Of a DNA stretch of 23,672 bases, positions 1 to 5,692 are shown piece after piece. The DNA lies in contig JAGBQP010000103.1 in assembly GCA_017632825.1 (NCBI GenBank), positions 1 to 23,672 of the forward strand. The letters run 5' to 3'. The notes below the pieces were generated by a model. It was not told where the DNA came from. It made no database searches and saw only the letters and a list, made by a program, of their open reading frames with translations. The translations under genes were made by a program, and so were the position numbers. The stretch comes from Prevotella sp. (GTDB lineage Bacteria; Bacteroidota; Bacteroidia; Bacteroidales; Bacteroidaceae). How positions within the stretch are numbered: position 1 is the first letter of the stretch; the number at the start of each line of letters is the position of its first letter.

Positions 1-59
1 AAGCTGCCTACTGCAACAAACAGGGCAGCGAGAATCAATAATGTAACTTTCTTTGTCAT
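1..59 (-). CDS. Start of an exported protein, truncated by window edge
   Basis: Only the first 19 codons are inside the window. They read MTKKVTLLILAALFVAVGS: a basic start followed by a hydrophobic stretch, the pattern of a signal peptide or a first membrane anchor. It lies about 90 bases downstream of the type IX cargo candidate on the same strand, so it may be the last gene of the same operon or have its own promoter. The family cannot be named from so few residues. Confidence 0.6.
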   Translation of the reverse strand, partial: MTKKVTLLILAALFVAVGS

Positions 60-97
60 AAGCGAAAAAGTGTTATGATAATTAATTCGTTTAGCAA

Positions 98-116
98 TTC
101 TTGTCAAAGGCAAGAA
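98..116. other. Small inverted repeat between two minus-strand genes
   Basis: TTCTTG (98-103) and CAAGAA (111-116) form a perfect 6-bp dyad around a 7-base loop. It lies in the gap between the 219-residue exported protein and the truncated gene at the window start. There is no long T-run after it on the minus strand, so it could be a weak terminator, an mRNA-stabilising hairpin or chance. Confidence 0.3.
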
Positions 117-150
117 CCACCATAATATAAAAAGAAAAAAAATGAGTTTC

Positions 151-810
151 TTACTTCAGCACCACCTTCTGTGTCTTGACGCTACCGTCGGCCTGCGTGG
201 TCTGCTTTACGAACACGCCGTGACTGGGCTTACCCACAACGGGCTGTCCCTGGAGCGTCATGTATCGGGTGTCGGCAGCTGCCTTGCGCAGCGACTCTAC
301 GGCTGCCGTTCCATAGGCGAAGTTCAGCTTCACCGAAGGTCCTGTCTTGTCAACAACCCACTTCTTGGTAACGGAGTTCTGCTTGTATGATACCAGCGTG
401 TAGGTCACCACGCACGTACCGCTGCCGGCAGGAAACCACTCGGTCTTCATGTCTTTCAGTTCACCGCCCTTCAGAGCATCGTTACCCGTTTCATATCGTC
501 CGCCCTCACGCTTCTGTACGCAATTTGAGGGGAAACAGGTCTGGAAGGCGCCGCTGGAGATGTTCTCAATCGTATAGATGCCACCAACCTGGACCTCGTT
601 GCCAGTTATGTTCTTGACAAACAGGTTTGCGGGCACCTGCACCTCGCCGAAGTCGTCTGTAATGGTCGCGCTCAGGTTCAGCACTGTCTTGTCGGCTATC
701 ACCTGACCGTTTTTGTCGGCAAACTGCAACGGAAAATCGCTTTGTGCCTGCACGGCAAGGGCAGCAATCATACCCAAACATAGCGTAAAAATCTTCTTCA
801 TATACATCAT
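151..810 (-). CDS. Exported protein with a type IX secretion-like C-terminal tail
   Basis: The 219-residue product starts with a signal peptide (basic MKK, hydrophobic core to about residue 20, cleavage likely after AQA). The middle is beta-rich and matches no family I recognise. It has two nearby cysteines in CFPSNC (about residues 92-97) and a third in a GTCVV segment. The last 35 residues follow the pattern of a type A type IX sorting domain: a LQGQPV segment, then a GVFV strand, a short acidic/glycine turn and a final QKVVLK. That suggests export to the surface or medium. It is the fourth gene of the tlpA-DUF6029-Omp28 operon, 45 bases after the Omp28 gene. The start could be the first Met or the Met four residues later, just before KK; both leave the signal peptide intact. 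Function unknown. Confidence 0.72.
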   Translation of the reverse strand: MMYMKKIFTLCLGMIAALAVQAQSDFPLQFADKNGQVIADKTVLNLSATITDDFGEVQVPANLFVKNITGNEVQVGGIYTIENISSGAFQTCFPSNCVQKREGGRYETGNDALKGGELKDMKTEWFPAGSGTCVVTYTLVSYKQNSVTKKWVVDKTGPSVKLNFAYGTAAVESLRKAAADTRYMTLQGQPVVGKPSHGVFVKQTTQADGSVKTQKVVLK

Positions 811-855
811 TATTTACAAGTTATTCTTCCTAGTGAGCTGAGATTTCTCCACCAT

Positions 856-1665
856 TCACTCCGTTACTGGAGCCTTTACCACCTGTTCCACGCCGGCGTC
901 ATTATAGACGAATGCCACAACGCTCAGATTTGCAACGTTCCACACGGCGTCCAGCAGCTGTATCATGTTCTGCACCTTGTCTTCGCCCTCACCGATGCTG
1001 AAATCGTCACCCCAGCTGCCGTTGACTGGCGTTCGCAGCACATGGTTATGCACATAGTTGCGGTTTGAGCTACCATCGGGCATCATCTGCAACGCCGTAA
1101 CGCCGTTCTCCAGCAGCCACACCTGCAGTTTGCCCGTGTAGGCACCCTTCTGCAAGTGTTCGCCTATGGTTATCCTGATGTTCTCTCCATCTCTTACGGC
1201 CTGCAGCGTCATCCTCAGCGTTGTCGTTTCATCGAGCGCTTTTCTCACGCTGTTTGTCCAGTCTGTGTAGTTGACGGCTCCTCCGCGGTTCACGAGTCCC
1301 ACGGGCTGGTACTCCAGGTTCCAGTGATTATAGTACTCGTCGCCTACGGCAGTTGCCAGTCCTATCACAGTTGCACTGCCTGCAAAGCCAAGCGGACCGC
1401 CATGAATGCCCACAGCCACAAAACGGTCGGGATAGGCCTGCTGCAGCTGTTCTATCACCTCTGTGCCACGTGGACAGTTCACACAACGCTGTCCTGTGAA
1501 GTCCTCCAGCAGCACATTCTTCGTGACACTTTCCGTATCAGGGTTCTGCGCCTGACTGCTAACCTCTATCAGCCGATTGTCCTCGTCAATATAGTCACAC
1601 GATACCAACAGCGTCAGCACCGACAGCACGAATATATATGGCTTACGCATCATCTTCTTCATCAT
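856..1665 (-). CDS. Omp28-like outer-membrane lipoprotein with thioredoxin-type CxxC
   Basis: The 269-residue product has a hydrophobic leader ending in a lipobox, LLVSC, with Cys23 as the lipidated residue. A LLEDFTGQRCVNCP segment follows, with a CxxC at residues 61 and 64, resembling the active site of thioredoxin folds. A FVAVGIHGG strand and a G.P..LVNRGG segment further on fit the Omp28-related family of Bacteroidota. The C-terminal half is a beta-rich domain. Its start overlaps the stop of the DUF6029 gene by one base (TGATG), so translation is probably coupled. The family's biochemical role is not well defined. The CxxC suggests a surface or periplasmic thiol function that may work with the TlpA-like protein of the same operon. 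The start has two adjacent Met codons, and the lipoprotein signal is present with either. Confidence 0.82.
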   Translation of the reverse strand: MMKKMMRKPYIFVLSVLTLLVSCDYIDEDNRLIEVSSQAQNPDTESVTKNVLLEDFTGQRCVNCPRGTEVIEQLQQAYPDRFVAVGIHGGPLGFAGSATVIGLATAVGDEYYNHWNLEYQPVGLVNRGGAVNYTDWTNSVRKALDETTTLRMTLQAVRDGENIRITIGEHLQKGAYTGKLQVWLLENGVTALQMMPDGSSNRNYVHNHVLRTPVNGSWGDDFSIGEGEDKVQNMIQLLDAVWNVANLSVVAFVYNDAGVEQVVKAPVTE

Positions 1666-3275
1666 CAGAAATTGTAGTTATACGACAGAGTGAAACCTTT
1701 CGTCGCAGGCACATAGCGGCACACGCCACCCGAGCAATTATAGCCGGCACGGGTTCGTCCGTAACCCACTTGCAGGCGATGCGACTTGATGTTGTAAGTC
1801 ACAAGTCCCTGGTAGTAGTGCTCATGCGTATTGTCCTGATAGTAAGCGGGGTTGCTGTCACCGCAGTTCCACATATCGCTCACAGTCACCATCCAGTGTG
1901 GTGCCAACGAAAGTTCCAACAGTGCGAAGGCCCAGTCGCCCTGATCGTCGCTGGTACTCAGGTACTGCAGTTCGCCACGTAACTGTGCCTTGCGTGCCAA
2001 CTGTGCGATGGCGTCGGCCACCACAATGTCGGCATGAATCATGCCTCCCTCACCTTCCACGATGGTTTTGTTATAGCGCTGGTTCATATACATCAGGTTC
2101 AGTTTGAAGTCGCGCGACAGACGTCGTGCCAGCTGCACGTTCAGGTCCTGGTAGTAGGTCTGTTCGCCCCACTTAAGCCAGCCGTCCTCTATGGCTCTCA
2201 CATACGAGTAGTTCAGCTTCACGTTCATGCCGTAGCGTCCGCCAAGAGGCGTCTTGCGCTTGAAGTTGTAGCCCATTTCTGCCTGGTAAGCCCATTCGCC
2301 TGCTGCCAGCTGGGTGGCATAGGGATAGAGAGCTGCCAGGGCATACGTCTGGTCGAGCGTGAAGGCAGGCAGGTGATTGATGTGCATGGCCGTTCCCGTC
2401 ATGTTGCGCTTGCTGCGGAACGACATATTCTCCGAGCGTTTTGCCTGCAGCAGCACGCTGAGTCCTTTCTCCGAGTACGAGCCTGAGAACATGGCCACGT
2501 GACCGTTGTCATAGCTGAACTGGTTGTCAAACGACGGGTCCTGCGTCTTCTGTGCATACTCCAGCAAAACGCCCCAGGGTCCTTTGTTCAGGTTGGCCCT
2601 CACGTCCCATGCATTCACAAACTTAGGCAGATTCAAGCGGTGTGTCGGGTCAACGAATATGTCTTCGTCCTTCTCATACTTGTTCACCCATGAGGCACCC
2701 ACACTTAGCCGTGTGTCGTGTCTCTCCAACGACGGCATCCAATCGTTCAAGCTCACTTCGGCGTCAGCTCCTGTAGTCACACCGCCATTCCACTTCCAGT
2801 AGTGGCGCTGCTTGCCGCTGAGCAGTTTCAGGCTGACGCCCTTCACAGGTTTCAGCGTCAGTCTTCCGCCCAGTAGCGAGTTGTCGATACCCAGTGAGCG
2901 CTCCTCGTATGTGCGGAGTATGAAGCCCGAGCCAAACTGCTCGTAGAACGTGCCAAGCGTCAGTTCGGCGCGGTTCAGCTTGCCCTTCACCCAGAAGTTA
3001 GGAACGCCCCACCCCTCGAAATCATTCTCAAATCCTGGCAGCGGGTGTTCCAGGTACTCCAGTCGGGCACCGGCATCCACCCATCGGCTCTGCAGCTGCA
3101 GGTCGGCATAGGTGTTGGTGAGTACGTCTTCCTTCTTCTCGGCGCCTATTGCTTTGTCACTCTGAGGCAGTAGCACGTCGCTCTGTATGCTGCCCGTCAG
3201 CACCACCTTGTCCTGCTGCGCCTGTACGTTCAAGCTCAGGCATAGGGAGAATATTATAAGGTGTCGTCTCTTCAT
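1665..3275 (-). CDS. DUF6029 family outer-membrane beta-barrel protein
   Basis: The 536-residue product has a short signal peptide (cleavage likely after VQAQ, about residue 20). Long alternating strands rich in aromatic residues and Gly follow, ending in SYNYNF; a terminal Phe is typical of outer-membrane barrels. The segments GFENDFEGWGVPNFWVKGK, GTFYEQFGSGFILRTYEER and SLGIDNSLLGGRL match the family annotated as DUF6029 in Bacteroidales. Its start overlaps the tlpA-like stop by four bases (ATGA) and its stop overlaps the Omp28 start by one base, so the three genes form a tightly coupled operon. A porin-like or cargo-handling role is inferred only from the fold. The family call is from memory of the motif. 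Confidence 0.82.
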   Translation of the reverse strand: MKRRHLIIFSLCLSLNVQAQQDKVVLTGSIQSDVLLPQSDKAIGAEKKEDVLTNTYADLQLQSRWVDAGARLEYLEHPLPGFENDFEGWGVPNFWVKGKLNRAELTLGTFYEQFGSGFILRTYEERSLGIDNSLLGGRLTLKPVKGVSLKLLSGKQRHYWKWNGGVTTGADAEVSLNDWMPSLERHDTRLSVGASWVNKYEKDEDIFVDPTHRLNLPKFVNAWDVRANLNKGPWGVLLEYAQKTQDPSFDNQFSYDNGHVAMFSGSYSEKGLSVLLQAKRSENMSFRSKRNMTGTAMHINHLPAFTLDQTYALAALYPYATQLAAGEWAYQAEMGYNFKRKTPLGGRYGMNVKLNYSYVRAIEDGWLKWGEQTYYQDLNVQLARRLSRDFKLNLMYMNQRYNKTIVEGEGGMIHADIVVADAIAQLARKAQLRGELQYLSTSDDQGDWAFALLELSLAPHWMVTVSDMWNCGDSNPAYYQDNTHEHYYQGLVTYNIKSHRLQVGYGRTRAGYNCSGGVCRYVPATKGFTLSYNYNF

Positions 3276-3757
3276 TTCGTCAGCTCCCGTACCTTGTCTA
3301 TCAGTTCTGCCTCAGCCCCGTCAGTATAGCCATTGTGTTTATACACAATCTGGCCCTTGCCATCGACCACCAGCACGTAGGGAATCATCTGAATGCCCAG
3401 TGCACGTTTCAGGTCGCCGTTCGGATCGAGCAGCACGTCGTACTCCCATCCGTGGTTATCGACCAATGGTTTCACCTTATTAATATTCTGTGCCTGATCA
3501 ATGCTGACGGCATAAATCTTCACACCCGTTTCCTCGCGCCAGTCGTCATAGACCTCGGCAATGGCGTCGAGCTCACGGTTGCAGGGTTTACACCAGGTAG
3601 CAAAGAAATCGATGATAAATGGCTTGCCGCCGTTGTTCAGCGTGTCGGTCTGAACCGTACGCCCCTTAAGGTCCTTCAGCACTATCTGAGGCAGTTGGGC
3701 GTATGACTTGTCAATAGACAACATCGCAACAACCAACATTATAAACAGTTTCTTCAT
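3272..3757 (-). CDS. TlpA-like periplasmic thioredoxin / thiol-disulfide oxidoreductase
   Basis: The 161-residue product has a signal peptide (MKKLFIMLVVAMLSI, cleavage around residue 20). A TlpA/ResA-type thioredoxin domain follows. The active site is ATWCKPC (Cys56 and Cys59), and the cis-proline loop is MIPYVLVVD near residue 125. The central insertion typical of TlpA/ResA (about residues 75-110) is present. It would reduce disulfides outside the cytoplasmic membrane, with electrons probably supplied by a DsbD-type protein such as the one at 5693-7774. It is the first gene of the envelope operon, overlapping the DUF6029 start by four bases, and a good -33/-7 promoter lies just upstream. 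The exact partner is not shown by the sequence; the Omp28 CxxC lipoprotein two genes on is an obvious candidate. Confidence 0.9.
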   Translation of the reverse strand: MKKLFIMLVVAMLSIDKSYAQLPQIVLKDLKGRTVQTDTLNNGGKPFIIDFFATWCKPCNRELDAIAEVYDDWREETGVKIYAVSIDQAQNINKVKPLVDNHGWEYDVLLDPNGDLKRALGIQMIPYVLVVDGKGQIVYKHNGYTDGAEAELIDKVRELTK

Positions 3758-3802
3758 ATACTAAAAAGCAATTATAAGATCTTTATTATCTGAAAACAAC
3801 TG

Positions 3803-3832
3803 CAAAAGTACAACAAAATTTTCATTCAACAA
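3803..3832 (-). promoter_or_regulatory. Promoter of the tlpA-DUF6029-Omp28 operon
   Basis: Read on the minus strand, TACTTTTG (3810-3803) matches the Bacteroidota -7 box TAnnTTTG. A TTG at 3832-3830 lies 19 bases further upstream, the usual -33 spacing. The start codon of the tlpA-like gene is at 3757, giving a leader of roughly 40 bases. Confidence 0.6.
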
Positions 3833-3854
3833 CATATGTCACGAAAAAACTTAC

Positions 3855-3972
3855 AAAAATACTACAATTATGGTATTTTTATTTCGATTTGACAGAGAAG
3901 ACTTCTCTATGATTTAACGCCGCATTGATAGATAATTAACTATGTGATTAACAACTTTACCAACATGTTGGT
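3855..3972. other. Three dyads in the tlpA/ZIP divergent intergenic region
   Basis: Three separate inverted repeats lie in a gene-free stretch. AAAAATAC (3855-3862) pairs with GTATTTTT (3873-3880). AGAGAAG (3894-3900) pairs with CTTCTCT (3902-3908) around one base. ACCAACATGTTGGT (3959-3972) is a perfect 14-base palindrome. They lie upstream of the tlpA promoter and upstream of the ZIP repeats, where regulator binding sites are expected. No protein can be assigned. The rest of the gap between 3758 and 4098, apart from the features listed, shows nothing I recognise. Confidence 0.4.
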
Positions 3973-4013
3973 GCAATGACACGGATGAAGAACTGTGATA
4001 ACGATTTTCTGAA

Positions 4014-4073
4014 AAAACTCCATGAGTTTTGAAAAAATCTCCATGAGTTTTTGAAAATTCTCATGGAGTTTTG
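4014..4073. repeat. Triple operator-like repeat, 21-bp period, before the ZIP transporter
   Basis: The core CTCCATGAG occurs at 4018-4026 and 4039-4047, and its reverse complement CTCATGGAG at 4060-4068. The three starts are exactly 21 bases apart, two helical turns. Each copy is itself a dyad of the form AAAACTC-CAT-GAGTTTT with AT-rich flanks. The third copy covers the place where a -33 box would sit relative to the -7 box at 4085. This is the pattern expected of a regulator binding cooperatively on one face of the DNA. A metal-responsive regulator is a reasonable guess given the downstream gene, but the sequence does not match a box I can name. Confidence 0.6.
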
Positions 4074-4084
4074 AAAAAAAGTCG

Positions 4085-4092
4085 TATCTTTG
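4085..4092 (+). promoter_or_regulatory. -7 promoter box of the ZIP transporter gene
   Basis: TATCTTTG matches TAnnTTTG. No TTTG is found 19-21 bases upstream; that position is covered by the third repeat copy. The predicted transcription start falls at about 4097-4099, on or next to the ATG at 4099, implying a leaderless or almost leaderless mRNA. Confidence 0.55.
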
Positions 4093-4098
4093 CAGCGG

Positions 4099-4881
4099 AT
4101 GAATATGACATTAATTATCGGACTGCTCATACCACTGCTGGGCACAATGCTGGGGTCGGCCTTTGTCTTCATGATGAAGGACGGCATGTCGGTACGATTG
4201 CAAAAGGCGCTGCTGGGTTTCGCCTCGGGCGTGATGGTGGCAGCAGCTGTGTGGTCACTACTCATTCCAGCCATAGAGATGACGGCTAAGGAGGGACCGT
4301 GGACGGTGGTACCAGCTGCCGTGGGCTTTTTGCTTGGCATGGGGCTGCTGCTGATGATTGACGAGCTGACGCCGCACCTGCACATGGATGCCGATAAGCC
4401 AGAGGGCATGCGCTCTCACCTGTCGAGGACAGCCATGTTGGTGCTGGCTGTGACGATTCACAACCTGCCTGAGGGTATGGCCGTGGGTGTAGTGTTTGCC
4501 GGTGCTGACAGTGGAACAACAAGCATCACGCTGACAAGCGCCGTAGCGGTGGCGCTGGGCATTGCCATACAGAACGTGCCAGAGGGGGCCATTATATCGA
4601 TGCCTATGAGGGCGGCTGGCAATAGCCGCTGGCGCTCGTTCATCATAGGGTCGCTGAGCGGAGCCGTGGAGCCCATAGGAGCGGTAGCGGTGCTATTGCT
4701 GGCATCGGTGCTGATGCCAGCTCTACCCTACCTGTTGGCGCTGGCAGCGGGGGCAATGTTCTACGTAGTAGTGGAGGAACTGATTCCGGAGGCATCAAGC
4801 GGTCAGCACTCTAACCTCAGTACAATCGGTTTTGCTGCCGGGTTTGTGCTGATGATGGTGCTCGACGTGGTGATGGGCTGA
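4099..4881 (+). CDS. ZIP family divalent metal transporter
   Basis: The 260-residue product (from the ATG at 4099) is an integral membrane protein with about eight hydrophobic segments. It carries both ZIP signatures: HNLPEG (residues 121-126) in the fourth helix and QNVPEG (158-163) in the fifth, which form the binuclear metal site. EELIPE (226-231) in the later helix is also typical. A short His-containing loop, TPHLHMD, lies between helices 3 and 4. It resembles the GufA/ZupT branch that imports zinc and other divalent metals. A TTG three codons upstream is in frame but lies inside the -7 promoter box, so ATG 4099 is preferred; ATG 4105 is a second possibility. It is a single-gene unit preceded by the triple repeat. 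The metal cannot be decided from sequence. Confidence 0.88.
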   Translation: MNMTLIIGLLIPLLGTMLGSAFVFMMKDGMSVRLQKALLGFASGVMVAAAVWSLLIPAIEMTAKEGPWTVVPAAVGFLLGMGLLLMIDELTPHLHMDADKPEGMRSHLSRTAMLVLAVTIHNLPEGMAVGVVFAGADSGTTSITLTSAVAVALGIAIQNVPEGAIISMPMRAAGNSRWRSFIIGSLSGAVEPIGAVAVLLLASVLMPALPYLLALAAGAMFYVVVEELIPEASSGQHSNLSTIGFAAGFVLMMVLDVVMG

Positions 4882-4921
4882 CGAAAGGACTGCCACTTCC
4901 GCACCCACGGAACCGCGATAA

Positions 4922-5011
4922 TCACGCCTTGTGGTTGTAGAACCGAATGAGAAACGCTACGCCGATGAAGGCCAGCATGAATTCAATCGTTACAATGAGT
5001 ATATATTGCAT
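4922..5011 (-). CDS. Candidate 29-residue single-pass membrane protein
   Basis: The minus strand reads an ATG at 5011 and a TGA at 4922-4924. The predicted 29-residue peptide has a hydrophobic segment over about residues 4-22 (starting MQYILIV, continuing FMLAFIGVAFLI) and a short polar, positively charged end, RFYNHKA. This is the layout of a small membrane protein. It starts about 45 bases after the candidate terminator that follows the cobalamin riboswitch RNA, and converges on the ZIP gene. If translated, it would be the only protein reachable from the riboswitch promoter. There is no strong Shine-Dalgarno sequence, which is common in this phylum. I do not recognise the family. Chance ORFs of this size are common, so confidence is modest. 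Confidence 0.42.
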   Translation of the reverse strand: MQYILIVTIEFMLAFIGVAFLIRFYNHKA

Positions 5012-5053
5012 AATCGTTGTTATTATTGATATTGTTACCGTCTTGTCTTGATG

Positions 5054-5090
5054 AAAAAAAGGGAAGCGTTGTCTCACGACAGGCCGCCCT
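5054..5090 (-). terminator. Likely intrinsic terminator downstream of the riboswitch RNA
   Basis: On the minus strand AGGG at 5090 opens a hairpin closed by CCCT near 5061. Its top is TGTC-GTGA-GACA (a GNRA-type loop), and a T-run at 5060-5054 follows at once. The stem is imperfect in its middle, with a bulge and mismatches, but the position and T7 tail fit intrinsic termination. It could be the regulated expression platform of the riboswitch or the 3' end of a small RNA. Confidence 0.5.
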
Positions 5091-5335
5091 AACCAAACTT
5101 ATATAATAAATACACGTATGCGCACATTCTATCTCACTCTGAGAAAAGTAAGCGGCTATGCCCAAGAAAATGGCGCTACCACTACAGTATGACTACTCGA
5201 TAAGGCTCGACGTTGATACAGGTAACATCATGACTTAGTACCTGACGGCACGTCGGCTTGCTTAATCGTCATTCAACGAAAATCATATTGCGCCGCACGC
5301 CCTTACATCGAGGGTCGATTGGCATGATTACCGAC

Positions 5336-5489
5336 AAAGGCTGGTCTTCAGACTTCACTCCACTCCCAAGCGCCTTCTCGAAAAACGTTCAATGGCGTCG
5401 TTGCTTAGGAGCCATAACGGAGCTCACTGCTGCGGGACAGTCGGGGATTTACACCTCGTTCCCAATTAAGCACAGCTAAGTGCACCTTT
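5336..5489 (-). promoter_or_regulatory. Cobalamin (B12) riboswitch aptamer
   Basis: The minus strand carries the conserved pieces in order. P1 is AAAGG at 5489 pairing with CCTTT ending at 5336. Then come GCACTTAGCTGTGC TTAA, GGGAA, GTGTAAATCCCC and CTGTCCCGCAGCAGTGA. A variable stem-loop region follows, and finally the B12 box GAAGTCTGAAGACCAGCC (5356-5339). These match the adenosyl/methylcobalamin riboswitch class. A promoter lies about 20 bases before the aptamer. Such elements switch off B12 uptake or synthesis genes when cobalamin is plentiful. Here no such gene follows: the RNA runs towards the 3' end of the ZIP gene, with only a 29-residue ORF in between. I did not resolve the kissing-loop helix with certainty. 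Confidence 0.92.
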
Positions 5490-5517
5490 ACGGGTGACTC
5501 TTAACAGAATCACGTGG

Positions 5518-5548
5518 CAAAAGTACAAAGAAGTCGGCAAATCACAAA
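5518..5548 (-). promoter_or_regulatory. Promoter of the cobalamin riboswitch RNA
   Basis: On the minus strand, TTTG (5548-5545), a 19-base spacer and TACTTTTG (5525-5518) give an almost perfect Bacteroidota -33/-7 promoter. The expected start is about 5511-5513, on top of a CACGTG at 5511-5516. It diverges from the dsbD promoter about 50 bases away. Confidence 0.7.
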
Positions 5549-5574
5549 ATATAATGCGAAAAATAATCTTAATT

Positions 5575-5607
5575 TTTGGTAAATATCACGTGTTTTGTGT
5601 ACCTTTG
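5575..5607 (+). promoter_or_regulatory. Promoter of the dsbD-cyuA operon
   Basis: TTTG (5575-5578), a 21-base spacer and TACCTTTG (5600-5607) match the Bacteroidota -33/-7 promoter. A CACGTG palindrome (5587-5592) sits in the spacer. The expected start is near 5613, giving an mRNA leader of about 80 bases before the dsbD ATG at 5693. Confidence 0.65.
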
Positions 5608-5692
5608 CACGGTGTCTGCGCGTATTAGTGAATGAAAAGCTGCCACGAGTAGGCTTTCACAACGGACCATCAACCGGACTTAAAAAGTGAAT

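Larger units (their letters stand above)
5054..5511 (-). ncRNA. Candidate structured RNA: cobalamin riboswitch plus about 240-base tail
   Basis: A predicted start near 5511 (from the promoter at 5518-5548) and the terminator at 5054-5090 bracket a transcript of about 455 bases. It opens with a cobalamin riboswitch. The part after the aptamer has no sustained reading frame on the minus strand: stops occur in all frames and only 14-18-codon ORFs are present. It can form a two-part helix, with CGACGT/ACGTCG (5250-5255 with 5208-5213) enclosing CAGGTA/TACCTG (5239-5244 with 5219-5224). It may therefore be a B12-controlled small RNA or an unusually long leader for the 29-residue ORF. It could also be what is left after loss of a B12 gene. 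Confidence 0.4.

Noticed and set aside
2034..2486. 150-codon plus-strand ORF
   Set aside because: It is antisense to the DUF6029 barrel gene, with no recognisable features.
4014..4073. CRISPR array or dispersed repeat
   Set aside because: Three 9-base cores, one inverted, with 12-base AT-rich gaps and no spacers of constant length beyond that. No cas genes are nearby.
3957..4409. 150-codon minus-strand ORF over the ZIP gene start
   Set aside because: It is mostly antisense to the ZIP gene. Its repeated NSW-FF end merely translates the 21-base operator repeats.
4983..5165. 60-codon minus-strand ORF downstream of the riboswitch
   Set aside because: It runs through the candidate terminator hairpin and T-run, has an Asn-rich low-complexity end (NINNNND) and no domain. 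It starts without upstream signals. The 29-residue ORF in another frame is more protein-like.
5109..5300. Possible decayed plus-strand gene (short protein-like runs such as QYDYSIRLDVDTGNIM)
   Set aside because: Each run is under 40 codons and interrupted by stops in all frames. No family is recognisable, and RNA structure on the other strand explains the region as well.
5258..5479. 73-codon plus-strand ORF
   Set aside because: It is the antisense of the cobalamin aptamer, whose conserved bases explain the sequence.
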